From assembly GCF_000337495.1 (NCBI RefSeq), contig NZ_AOIS01000012.1, positions 24,492 to 88,491 on the forward strand: DNA of 64,000 nt, written 5' to 3'. The notes under the pieces are model-generated. The model made no database searches, was not told where the DNA came from, and worked only from the letters and a program-made list of their open reading frames with translations. How positions within the stretch are numbered: position 1 is the first letter of the stretch; each line of letters begins with the position of its first letter. A program made the translations under genes and the position numbers. Of the stretch, positions 17,352-26,100 are shown one piece after another. This DNA comes from Haloterrigena salina JCM 13891 (GTDB taxonomy: Archaea; Halobacteriota; Halobacteria; Halobacteriales; Natrialbaceae).

Positions 17352-18530
17352 ATGTCTGCGCTGTTGCTCGGCGTCGGCGTTCTCGTCGCGCTCTTCGTCG
17401 GCTACAACATCGGCGGCTCGACGACCGGGCCGGCGTTCGGGCCCGCCGTCGGCGCCGACGTGATCGGGAAGGGCGTCGCGGCGGCGCTCATGTCCGTTTG
17501 TTTCGCGCTCGGGGCCCTGACCGTCGGTCCGGAAGTCGTCCATACGCTCGCGGGCGATCTTCTTCGGGATCAGTCGGTCTTCACGCTTCGCTCGAGCGCC
17601 GCCGTCCTGCTGGTGATCGGCGGGGCGTTGTTCCTGGGCAACTACGCGGGCGTCCCCACCTCGACGTCGATGACCGCCGTCGGCGCGGTCGCCGCGCTGG
17701 GATTTGCGGCCGGGGAACTCGATCGCTCAGTGCTGAGCGAGATCGTCACGTGGTGGCTCGTCGCGCCGGTCGTCGGCTTCTGGGTCGCAGCCGTCGTCGG
17801 CCGGTACTGGTATCCGCGGCTGCGGGCGTGGCTCGCGCTCGAGGAAGGTCGGCGAGAGCGACCGCTCGTACGGGTGGTTTCGTCGGGAATCACGCCGCAA
17901 CCCGTCGTCGAATCGACCGACGGACGGCGCGAGCTATCGGGTGCGATCGCCGTCGTCGCCGTCGGCTGTCTGATGGCCTACGCATCGGGAACGAGTAACA
18001 TCGCCAACGCCGTCGCGCCGTTGTACGCGACCGGCGAGCTGGAGCTCGATCCGCTGCTCCTGCTCGGTTCGGCCGCCGTCGCCGTCGGCGCGTTCACGAT
18101 CGCCCGGCGGACCCTCGAGACGCTTGGCAACGACATCACGGCGCTGCCGCTGCCGGCGGCGATCGTCGTCGCCGTCATCAGTTCGGCAATCGTCGTGAGC
18201 CTCTCGGCGGTCGGCATTCCCGCGAGTTTCGTCATCGTGGCGACGATGAGCATCGTCGGACTGGGGTGGGGACGGGCGTCCCGGACGCCGACGCTCTCCG
18301 ACGTCTCCCGCAGCGAGGACGCGCCGACCGCCGTCGGCGGCCAGCACGCCGACGGGGAGCACGATTCGCCGGCGTCCAGCACGCAGGAAGCCGCCGACGC
18401 GCCGGAAGCGGCGTCGCTGTTCGATCCCTCGACGACGGCCCGGGTCGTCGTGATGCAGAACGTCGTCCCGCTCGTCGCGACGGTCGGGGCGTTCGTGCTG
18501 TTCGAGTTCGTTCCGCTCTTCAGGTACTGA
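17352..18530 (+). CDS. PiT-family inorganic phosphate permease
   Basis: 392-residue membrane protein with about ten hydrophobic segments and the two inverted PiT repeats. The first repeat signature is GYNIGGSTTGPAFGPAVG near the N-terminus; the second is YASGTSNIANAVAPL near residue 215. These correspond to the GANDVANA-type motifs of phosphate:cation symporters. A hydrophilic acidic loop (about residues 315-350) separates the last helices. A universal stress protein gene follows 131 bp downstream with its own promoter, a pairing often seen in haloarchaea. Confidence 0.9.
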   Translation: MSALLLGVGVLVALFVGYNIGGSTTGPAFGPAVGADVIGKGVAAALMSVCFALGALTVGPEVVHTLAGDLLRDQSVFTLRSSAAVLLVIGGALFLGNYAGVPTSTSMTAVGAVAALGFAAGELDRSVLSEIVTWWLVAPVVGFWVAAVVGRYWYPRLRAWLALEEGRRERPLVRVVSSGITPQPVVESTDGRRELSGAIAVVAVGCLMAYASGTSNIANAVAPLYATGELELDPLLLLGSAAVAVGAFTIARRTLETLGNDITALPLPAAIVVAVISSAIVVSLSAVGIPASFVIVATMSIVGLGWGRASRTPTLSDVSRSEDAPTAVGGQHADGEHDSPASSTQEAADAPEAASLFDPSTTARVVVMQNVVPLVATVGAFVLFEFVPLFRY

Positions 18531-18631
18531 GCGCTCCCTTCGATCGATCGGCCCGTTCGGCGGCGACGGCCGACGGTCGCTCGAGCGGGCGCCGAGACGC
18601 CGAGTCCGATCCCCGGGGCCCAGCGGACGGG

Positions 18632-18639
18632 TTTATATC
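18632..18639 (+). promoter_or_regulatory. TATA box of the uspA-like gene
   Basis: TTTATATC centred 27 nt before ATG 18662. This indicates a separate leaderless promoter for the stress protein, downstream of the phosphate permease. Confidence 0.6.
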
Positions 18640-18661
18640 AGCGGACGCGCTATTTGCAACC

Positions 18662-19078
18662 ATGAAAGTCCTCGTCGCATACGACGGCTCCGCGCCCGCA
18701 CAGAAGGCAGTAGAATACGCGTTCGACGAGTACGCCGACGAGGAGATCATCCTGTTGCGCGTCGTCGAGTTCGCGGACGGCTACACGGAAGCGAGCATCA
18801 GGGCCATTCAGGACTTGCTCGACGACCGCGAGGAGGAAGCCGCCGCGAGACTGCGCGAGGACCTGATGGAACTCGTCGATACGAGCGGCGTCGATTTCCA
18901 GATGGACGTCGCCTCCGGTGATCCCGCTCGAGAGGTCGTCGAGTACGCGGAGGAAAACGACGTCGATCACATCCTCGTCGGCAGCCACGGCCGACAGGGC
19001 GTCTCTCGAATCCTGCTGGGCAGCGTCGCCGAACGGATCGTCCGGCGCGCCCCCGTCTCAGTCACCCTCGTCCGGTGA
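18662..19078 (+). CDS. universal stress protein UspA family
   Basis: 138-residue single-domain Usp. Begins MKVLVAYDGSAPAQKAVEYAF. The ATP-binding motif G-x2-G-x9-G-S is present as GSHGRQGVSRILLGS, so it belongs to the nucleotide-binding branch. Start at ATG 18662 is supported by the TATA box 27 nt upstream. It may regulate or accompany the phosphate permease encoded just before it. Confidence 0.93.
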   Translation: MKVLVAYDGSAPAQKAVEYAFDEYADEEIILLRVVEFADGYTEASIRAIQDLLDDREEEAAARLREDLMELVDTSGVDFQMDVASGDPAREVVEYAEENDVDHILVGSHGRQGVSRILLGSVAERIVRRAPVSVTLVR

Positions 19079-19094
19079 GCGCCCCCTCGAGGGG

Positions 19095-19604
19095 TCAGAT
19101 GAGTTCGACGGGCCCCTTCTGTCCCGCCGGCTGGTACTCGCAACGGTAGGTGTCCATCTCTGGGGTCGCCTCGAAGACGAGCGTCTCGCGCTCGCCCTCG
19201 ACGTCGGTGCCGTCGGTCGAGTAGTCCTCGACGACCTCCCGCTCGTCGTCCCAGAACGCGAAGTTGTGGTGGATGCCGTCCTTGTTCTCCCAGGTGACCT
19301 CGTACTCGCGGCCCTCGACGAGGACGAGCGTCGGGTTCTCGACCCCCTCGATCGCGCTCGGCTCGAGGCCGAGCCATCCCCCGACGTAGCCGTCGAACCG
19401 GAGCGACTCGACGTCGCGCCACGCCTCGGGGTCGGTGTCGCCCTCGACCGCCGTCGCCTGATCGAGTCCGGGCTCGGGGTCTTCCTTTTCCGAATCCGCG
19501 CCGCCCAGACAGCCGGCGACGGAGACGGTCGCGACCGCGCCGGCCACTGCCGACAGGACCGTCCGCCGCTTCGCACCGCGCCGGTCCGCGCCGTTCGGTG
19601 CCAT
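19095..19604 (-). CDS. Tat-exported lipoprotein with cupredoxin-like domain lacking copper ligands
   Basis: 169 residues. The N-terminus has basic residues (RRGAKRRTVLSA) and a lipobox-like VAGCLGG. The C-terminal ~100 residues form a cupredoxin-like domain (LVLVEGREYEVTWENKD, GIHHNFAFWD). The copper loop reads YRCEYQPAGQKG: the cysteine is kept, but the His three residues later is Gln (CAG) and the expected axial Met position is also Gln. This predicts a loss or change of type 1 copper binding. It lies 99 bp downstream of the dioxygenase/esterase operon on the same strand. Confidence 0.78.
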   Translation of the reverse strand: MAPNGADRRGAKRRTVLSAVAGAVATVSVAGCLGGADSEKEDPEPGLDQATAVEGDTDPEAWRDVESLRFDGYVGGWLGLEPSAIEGVENPTLVLVEGREYEVTWENKDGIHHNFAFWDDEREVVEDYSTDGTDVEGERETLVFEATPEMDTYRCEYQPAGQKGPVELI

Positions 19605-19703
19605 AGTGGTCCTACGCCGTTGAGGAGGATAAGCGCCAGTCACGGCGGGAGTGAGTATCACTCGCGGCGAAACGTCGCGGAGAACGGCGGCGGCGGCCGA
19701 GCG

Positions 19704-20372
19704 TCAGTTATCGACGAGGTCCGCGACCATTCCGGAGACGAACTCGAGTTCGTCCTCGTTGACGCCGTGACTCATGCCCTCGTAGAGCCGTTTGGTGACG
19801 GCGGCGTTCATGGACTCGAGGACGTCGGCCGTCTCGTGGACGCGCTCCTCGGGAATGTGGGGGTCGACGTCGCTGCAGCCGAGGAAGGCGGGTGTCGCCT
19901 CGAGGTCCGGATCGTCGGCGAGGTAGTCGTCGGGGTCGACGTCCGCGCCGATGAGGCCGCCGCTCAGAGCGACGAGGCCGCCGTACCGCCGCGGGTTGCG
20001 GGCGACGAACTCGCTGGCGAGGCAGGCCCCCTGCGAGAAGCCCATCAACATGATGCGCTCGGTCGGAATGCCGGCGTCGGTGGCCTCGGAAATCGCGTCG
20101 CTGATCGCCCGCAGGCCCGAGGTTCGTCCGGGCTCGTTGCGCTCGACGGGTTCGAGGAAGGAGTTGGGGTACCACGTCTTCCGGGCCGCCTGCGGCGCGA
20201 GGAAGGCGACGCCCTCCCGACCCACTTCGTTCGCCATCTGGACCATCCCCTGGGCGGTCGCGCCGCGGCCGTGGGTGAGGACGATCGCGGCCTCGGCGTC
20301 CTCGAGGGCGGTGCCGCCCGTCACGAGGGGCTGGCCCTGGTGAGGGCCGTCGGCGCCGTCGCCGGCGCTCAT
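19704..20372 (-). CDS. phospholipase/carboxylesterase-type hydrolase (MhqD-like)
   Basis: 222-residue alpha/beta hydrolase. Nucleophile in MGFSQGACLASEF, acid in GCSDVDPHIP, His in GMSHGVNEDEL. This matches the short phospholipase/carboxylesterase family that includes Bacillus MhqD. Its start overlaps the stop of the VOC dioxygenase gene by four bases, and the pairing of a ring-cleaving dioxygenase with this hydrolase is the MhqO/MhqD arrangement. A role in quinone or electrophile detoxification is therefore inferred. Confidence 0.88.
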   Translation of the reverse strand: MSAGDGADGPHQGQPLVTGGTALEDAEAAIVLTHGRGATAQGMVQMANEVGREGVAFLAPQAARKTWYPNSFLEPVERNEPGRTSGLRAISDAISEATDAGIPTERIMLMGFSQGACLASEFVARNPRRYGGLVALSGGLIGADVDPDDYLADDPDLEATPAFLGCSDVDPHIPEERVHETADVLESMNAAVTKRLYEGMSHGVNEDELEFVSGMVADLVDN

Positions 20373-20989
20373 TCGACACCACCGACGCCGGCGTCGGCGT
20401 CGGGCAGGTCGTGTTCGACGACCTCGAGGCCGAGCGCCTCGATCGCCCCGCGGAGGTGTTCGTCCTTGGCGTAGTCGGCGCCGTCCGCCTCGCGGAGTTC
20501 CTGGGCCTTCGCTAAGACCTCGCCGCGGCGGTCGTCGGGAATCTCGTACTTGTCCGTCGAGAGCTCGATCACGAGGCCGTTGTTGTCGCGGGTGTAGATC
20601 GAGTGGAAGATACCTCGGTCGAAGACGTTGTAGCCGTGGCCCGCGTCCTCGAGCGCCTGCATCGTGTCCTCGTACTCGTCGGGGTCGACGCTGAAACAGA
20701 GGTGGTGGACGGCGCCGACGCCGGCCCGCTGGCCGCGGGCGGAGGGCCGGTCGTCGCTGACGAAGAAGGTGAGGATGCGCCCGTCTCCGGTGTCGAAGAA
20801 CAGGTGGGTCTGCGAGGGGTCGTCGAGGTTCGGCTGGCGGAGCACGAGGGGCATGCCCAGCAGGTCGCGGTAGAACTCGATCGTGTCGGCCTCATTGCTC
20901 CCCCAGATGGTGATGTGGTCGGTTCCGGTCGTGTGGACGGGGCTGTCGGGCAGTTCGGGCGTGACTGGGTTGGGGTGATCCTGTGACAT
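20369..20989 (-). CDS. VOC-family ring-cleaving dioxygenase (MhqO-like)
   Basis: 206-residue vicinal-oxygen-chelate protein with one N-terminal VOC module pair: His in TTGTDHITIWGS, His in GAVHHLCFSVD, and the Glu ligand in GLVIELSTDKYE. This supports an extradiol-dioxygenase-like metal site. Start at ATG 20989 (MSQDHPNPVTPELPD) lies 5 bases after the stop of the upstream FAD protein gene. Middle gene of a three-gene operon. Substrate probably a quinone or hydroquinone, by analogy with MhqO. Confidence 0.88.
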   Translation of the reverse strand: MSQDHPNPVTPELPDSPVHTTGTDHITIWGSNEADTIEFYRDLLGMPLVLRQPNLDDPSQTHLFFDTGDGRILTFFVSDDRPSARGQRAGVGAVHHLCFSVDPDEYEDTMQALEDAGHGYNVFDRGIFHSIYTRDNNGLVIELSTDKYEIPDDRRGEVLAKAQELREADGADYAKDEHLRGAIEALGLEVVEHDLPDADAGVGGVE

Positions 20990-20994
20990 GGGTG

Positions 20995-21615
20995 TTACTC
21001 CGCGACCAGTTCGCCGAAGACGCGCTCGGCGTCCGCGGGAACGTCGAAGTCGTGGTAGTGTTCTCCCCGTTCGCTCGAGAGGATGTTGAGTGCTGCGGCG
21101 GCGCCGTCGCCGACGGCGATGGCGGCCTGCCACTCCTCGGGGCGGACCATCGCGCCCGTCGCGTAGGCGCCCTCGACGCTGGTCTCCATCTCGACGCCGA
21201 CGTCGACGGTGCCGTCCTCGGCGAAGTCGACGCCCAGTTCCTCCGCGAGGTCGCGGTTGGCGCCCGTCGCGAGGACGACGTAATCGGATTCGTACTCGCC
21301 CTCGTCGGTTTCGACGGCGAAACCGTCGCCGGACTCGCGGACCGCAGTCACTTCCTCACCCTGCCGGCGGTCCGCGCCGAAGTCGTCGACCTGCTGGCGG
21401 GCCGTCGCCATGAACTCGCTGCCGCCGACCGAGCCGATCCCCAGGTAGTTGAACAGGTGCGCCTTGTGCATCCAGGTCTCGTCCGTGTCGAACACCGTCG
21501 TCTCGAGGCCGTTCTTCGCGGTGAAGAGCGCGGCACTCAGGCCGGCGACACCGCCGCCGACGACGATCACAGATGCGTTCCGTTCGGGTTCGTCCGCAGT
21601 CGTCTCGTCGCTCAT
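20995..21615 (-). CDS. FAD-dependent oxidoreductase, thioredoxin-reductase-like
   Basis: 206 residues. The N-terminal dinucleotide motif VIVVGGGVAGLSAALFTAKNG and the second FAD motif (VEGAYATGAMVRPEEWQAAIAVGDGA) are clear. The NAD(P)H-binding domain insert and the CxxC pair of true thioredoxin reductases are missing, so it is a single-domain flavoprotein. First gene of the operon with the VOC dioxygenase and esterase. Start at ATG 21615 follows a TATA-like element and two related palindromes. Confidence 0.85.
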   Translation of the reverse strand: MSDETTADEPERNASVIVVGGGVAGLSAALFTAKNGLETTVFDTDETWMHKAHLFNYLGIGSVGGSEFMATARQQVDDFGADRRQGEEVTAVRESGDGFAVETDEGEYESDYVVLATGANRDLAEELGVDFAEDGTVDVGVEMETSVEGAYATGAMVRPEEWQAAIAVGDGAAAALNILSSERGEHYHDFDVPADAERVFGELVAE

Positions 21616-21617
21616 GT

Positions 21618-21634
21618 GGTTACAGAATGTTACC
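21618..21634 (-). promoter_or_regulatory. palindromic operator over the transcription start of the FAD/VOC/esterase operon
   Basis: On the minus strand: GGTAACATTCTGTAACC, an interrupted palindrome of pattern GGTnACA-N3-TGTnACC. It lies just before the ATG at 21615 and downstream of the TATA-like element, where a bound repressor would block initiation. Confidence 0.5.
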
Positions 21635-21640
21635 GCAGCC

Positions 21641-21648
21641 GTATGAAC
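21641..21648 (-). promoter_or_regulatory. TATA-like box of the FAD/VOC/esterase operon
   Basis: GTTCATAC on the minus strand, centred about 29 nt before the ATG. Weak match, but the position is right for a leaderless transcript. Confidence 0.4.
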
Positions 21649-21673
21649 CCCGCAGAGACGCCGGGCCAACTAC

Positions 21674-21689
21674 GTAACACGCGTGTTAC
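21674..21689. promoter_or_regulatory. perfect 16-bp palindrome upstream of the operon promoter
   Basis: GTAACACGCGTGTTAC, a perfect palindrome, about 30 bp upstream of the TATA-like box. It shares the GTAACA/TGTTAC half-sites with the site over the start, so both probably bind the same dimeric regulator. Confidence 0.55.
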
Positions 21690-22022
21690 CGGGCGCGGCG
21701 ATCGAACGGCGAGCGGACGGTCGCCCCGACGGTCGACCCGCACCCGCCGATCCGCGATCGACGTATCGCTCGAGCGGACAAACCCTCTCACCGAACCGTC
21801 CGTATTTTTGCGATGAGCGGCCTGTACTCACTAATATCGCCCTGGCGTGCGCAGGCTCAACCGGTTCAAGCAAAACCGGTCAATCCTGACAGTACGGAAC
21901 AGAACCACCCGGCGCCGGCCCGCGACCCCGTCCCCCCGCGGCCGTCGGCGCCGTCCATCAACCGTGGCCCGGTGACGGCTTGCTCGAGGGCCACTCGATA
22001 CCGCAGCCTAACGGAGACATCC
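21690..22022. other. intergenic region before gshA
   Basis: No gene seen. It contains an inverted repeat, ACCGGTT (21860-21866), 7-nt loop, AACCGGT (21874-21880), about 140 bp before gshA, which might be an operator or an RNA hairpin. The rest is GC-rich without a clear TATA box. Confidence 0.35.
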
Positions 22023-23114
22023 ATGAACACAAGCCTCGAGGTGGAGTACTGGGTTATCGACGACGACGGCGACCTGGTTTCACCCGGATCACTGCTCGAC
22101 TACTCCGAACAGATCGATCCAGAGTTCGTCGAACCGATGCTCGAGATCAAGACGACGCCCTGCTCGTCGATGGCCGAGCTCCGCGAGGAGTTCCTCGGTC
22201 TGATCGGGGAAATCGTCGACGCGGCCCGCGAACGGGACAAGCGACTCGTCCCGCTGGCGACGCCGCTGCACGCCGCCCCGTCGGAGATCCCCTACCGCGA
22301 CAAGCGGGGGACCGACCTCCAGCGGCGGATCGTCGGCCCGGCGTTCGACGACGCGCGAGTCTGTGCGGGCACGCACATACACTTCGAGCAATCGAACGTC
22401 GCCGACCAGTTGAATATGCTGACGGCGCTCGATCCCGCCTTCGCGCTCGTGAACAGTTCCTCGCACTACCGCGGCGAGCACATTCTCGAGTGCGCCCGGC
22501 CGTTCCTCTATCGGCGCTCGTGTTACGAGCCCTGTCCCGACCAGGGCCAGCTCTGGCCCTACGTCGACAGCGCTGCCGAGTGGGAGGAAGAACTCGAGAA
22601 CGCCTACGACTGCTTCCGCGAGCGCGCGCTCGAGCGCGGCGTCGATCCCGACGCGTTCGACGAGGCGTTCGATCCCTACGACGCGGTCTGGACGCCGGTC
22701 CGACTGCGGCAGGCGATGCCGACCGTCGAGTGGCGCTCGCCCGACGCGGCCCTGCCGAGTCAGGTGCTGCGCCTCGCCGAGACGGTCCGCTCGCTCGTTA
22801 GCCGCGCCGACGCCCGCGGGACCGCGATCGGCGACGGCGACCCGACCGACACCCACGGCGACAACGAGGGTTCGGTGACCCTCCCGTCGTTCGACACCGT
22901 CGAAACCGTCACCGACGCCGCGATCCACGACGGCCTCGAGGACGCGAGCGTCCGGAACTATCTGCAGAACCTCGGGTTCACGCCGTCGGCGTACGACCCG
23001 CTGGCCGGCCGACTGCCCGACGAGCGGCTCTCGAAACGCCGGGCGAAGAAACTGCGGCTCGAGGCCGCACGGGGACTCGAGGCCGACCTCGAGCGGCGTC
23101 GGGTTCGCGCCTGA
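22023..23114 (+). CDS. gshA: glutamate-cysteine ligase
   Basis: 363-residue enzyme of the GCS2/YbdK-type carboxylate-amine ligase group. It makes gamma-glutamylcysteine, the main small thiol of haloarchaea, from glutamate and cysteine with ATP. Visible: LEVEYWVIDDDGDL at the start (glutamate-binding strand), CAGTHIHFEQSN (metal-binding GTHIH), and MPTVEWRSPDA. Start at ATG 22023 (MNTSLEVEYWV); the upstream in-frame extension is not conserved in character. It is transcribed divergently from the electrophile-type operon, suggesting shared stress biology. Confidence 0.88.
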   Translation: MNTSLEVEYWVIDDDGDLVSPGSLLDYSEQIDPEFVEPMLEIKTTPCSSMAELREEFLGLIGEIVDAARERDKRLVPLATPLHAAPSEIPYRDKRGTDLQRRIVGPAFDDARVCAGTHIHFEQSNVADQLNMLTALDPAFALVNSSSHYRGEHILECARPFLYRRSCYEPCPDQGQLWPYVDSAAEWEEELENAYDCFRERALERGVDPDAFDEAFDPYDAVWTPVRLRQAMPTVEWRSPDAALPSQVLRLAETVRSLVSRADARGTAIGDGDPTDTHGDNEGSVTLPSFDTVETVTDAAIHDGLEDASVRNYLQNLGFTPSAYDPLAGRLPDERLSKRRAKKLRLEAARGLEADLERRRVRA

Positions 23115-23190
23115 GGGAGCGCCGCGTCGAGCGGACGCGGAGCCGAAGCGGCTCTCGACCGTGACCGCGGTCGGAGTTAGCGGTCTGCGA

Positions 23191-26100
23191 TCAGAACCAC
23201 GATCCTGAGCCGGATCGTCCGCGCCCCTTCTTGCGACGCCCGCGACCGCTGTGATTCCCGTGGCCCGGCGCGTTGGGGCTGTTACCAGGTCCGTTCCCGC
23301 GATGACCCGGCGCGTGGCCGCTGTTTCCGGGAGCGTCTCCACCCCCCTTCTCGTCGGTCCAGTCCCTCGAGGGGTCGTACGCGTCGAACAGCGGGAGCGA
23401 GTCGTCGAACGCGGTCGTCTCGAGGACCGTCGGGTCGTCTCCGAGGTGTCGCTCTTCGTCGACGACTGCGTCCGCGTTGAACCGGAGGTCCGTCCGGAGC
23501 TTCGCGGCGACGGCGTTGAGGTGGCGCGCGTGCTCGGCGGCGGCCGCGGCGCTACCGAGCAGGACGACGGCGCCGCCGGCCTTTCGGTACCTGCGAAGGG
23601 CGAGGAGTTCGCCGATCTCGAGCTCCCGGGCGGGCGCGCTGAGCAACACGGCCCGCGGTAGCTCCGTCTCCATCTCGGCGGGCAGCGTCGCCGCGAGATC
23701 GTTTATCTGTCGCAGTCGGAGACCGACCCCCTCGAGGTACCGCTGGTAGTACATGCAGTCCTCGAGCGAGATCGAGCCCGCGGCGTTGAACTGACCCTGG
23801 CCGCCGACGATGAGAACGTCGCCGTCGGCGTCGCTCGCGGAGAGGGCGTCGATCAAGTTCGTCAGGAACGGGAAGTTACCGTAGCCGCTCGTGTCGACGC
23901 CGAACGCCGCGTCGGCCTCGTAATCCTCGTGGATCGGGATTCCGCCGACCAGCGCGACGCGGCGACGTTCGTCGACGCCGACCAGCGGGATTTCCGAACC
24001 GTCGTCGTACGCGATCCCGCCGGTCTCGAGGCGCTGTTCGGCGCTCGGCTCGGCCGCGACCGCGACGCGGTCGTCCTCGAGTCGACCGCCGTTTCGGCCG
24101 CGGGCGCTGCGGACGCTCCGGGCTGACGGGAGGTACAGGTCCTCGACCGGCTCGTTCCGAATTTCGCCGAGCGCGTCGAAATCGGCCGCCGACCAGACTC
24201 CCCGGCCCGCAGCGAGGGCGTCCTCCTCGAGCGCGGCGAACTCGTCGTGGGCCGCAAAGCCCGAGGAGTAGACGCGGGCGTACCCCTCGGCGACGATCTC
24301 CCGGTTGTGGTTCGTCGAGAAGGAACCGTTCTCGAAGTCGGCTTCGAACGCGTCGGGATCGTAGTGGACGAAGCCCAGCAGGCGCCCGTAGTTGCCCCGC
24401 AGTGGTTCGGCCTCGTCGAATGTGACCTTCACGTGGCGCCCCTCGAGGTCGGACTCGTCGACCGCGGCGCCCTCGGGAGCGAGTCGCTCGAGGGCGAACT
24501 CGGCCGCCCGCTCGCCCCAGTCGTGCAGGTGGTCGTCGGCGTCGTCGGGGATTCCGAACCACTCTTCGGGAGTCACCTCCGTTGGTGGCGTCTCCGCGGT
24601 GTCGACGCCGACGTTGCGCACGACCTCGCGGTAGCCGTACTCGGTGTCGAACTCGACCTCGACGGTGTCGCCGTCGAACACGCGGACGACTCGACCGTAG
24701 TACTCGCCGTCGCGCTCGAACTCGATATCGACGCCGTCCCGGCCGCCGAAGTAGTCGAACTCGGGCGAGAAGTCGGTTGCGAGCGGAACGTACTCCGGTC
24801 CGGCGTTGTGGACCTCGTCCTCGACCTGGCCGCCGTTGAACCGGAACGCGAGGTCCAGCCGCTCGGCGATTTCGTTCAAGTTTCCGGTCCGATCGTTGCC
24901 GCCGAAGTCGGACTGGTCGAACAGGAAGAGGGCGCCGCCGTCGGCGACGAACGACTCGAGCGTCTCGAGTTCGGCATCGGTGAACGCCCGGTCCGGCGTC
25001 GTGACGACGAGGCCGTCGGCGTCCGCGAGACCGACCGCAGTCTCCGCCTCGCCGAGGTACGACCGGTCGAAATCGCTCGTCTCGAAGACGTAGTCGTCCC
25101 AGCCCGAGGTCCCGTCCTCGACCTGGTCGTCGTTGAACCGGAAGCCGAGGTCCAGCCGCTCGGCGATCGCGTTCAGGTGAGCCGTCTCGGCGTGACCGCC
25201 GAAGTCCGACTGGTCGTGGAGGAAGACGGCCCCGCCGTCGGCGACGAACGCCTCGAGGGCCGCGAGTTCGCCGTCGGTGAACGGCTCGGCGGGCGTCGTG
25301 ATCACGACCGCGTCGGCGTCCGCGGCGTCGGCACCGCTCGATCCGCTCATCGAGCCCTCGAGGAGCGCCAGCAGGTCGTCGGTGGCCTCGACGGCGTACC
25401 CCTCGCGCTCGGCGTCGGCGATAAACGTCTCGAACCGCGAGCTCCCGTAGTACTGGTCGTGGCTCTCGTCCCAGTAGACCGTCTCGCCGTCGACGACATC
25501 GTCCCAGACGCCCAGGAGGAACGCGCGGTTCTCGTCGTGATCGCTGTCGTCTGCCGCGAGCGGTGCGCCGAGCCCGACCGTGCGGTCGTCGCGCGTGATC
25601 AGCGGAATCCGCTCGTCGTCGGCGTAGCGGTACGGTTCGGCGTCCGACCGATCGACGTTCGTCGCCGTCGGTTCGGCCCACGCGAGCACCTCGAGTGCGT
25701 CCGCGGCCGCCACGCGGTCTTCCGTGAGCGCGTCGTCGTCGGGCGAGACCTGACTCGCCGTCGAGTAGAACTCGAGGGTCGGCCCGTCGGTGTCGAACTC
25801 CTCGAGCGGGCGCAGGTCGTAGCCGTTGTCCTCGGCGTAGCGACGGAAGACGGTGTGACTCGAGAGGTCCCAGTACTGGCGGTGGCTCTCGTCCCACAGC
25901 ACCGTGCTGTCGGGCCCCATCAGTTCGTCCCAGACCTCGAGCACGAACTCCTCGTTGCCGACGTCGAACCCGCCGCGCTCGTCGCTGAGGAAACCGGCGC
26001 TACCGATCCCCAGCACGTTCTCGTCCTGCGTGATCAGCGGAATGCGCCCGTCCTCGTAGGAGACGACGTCGGACTCGTCGGTGCCGCCGCTGGTCGTCGT

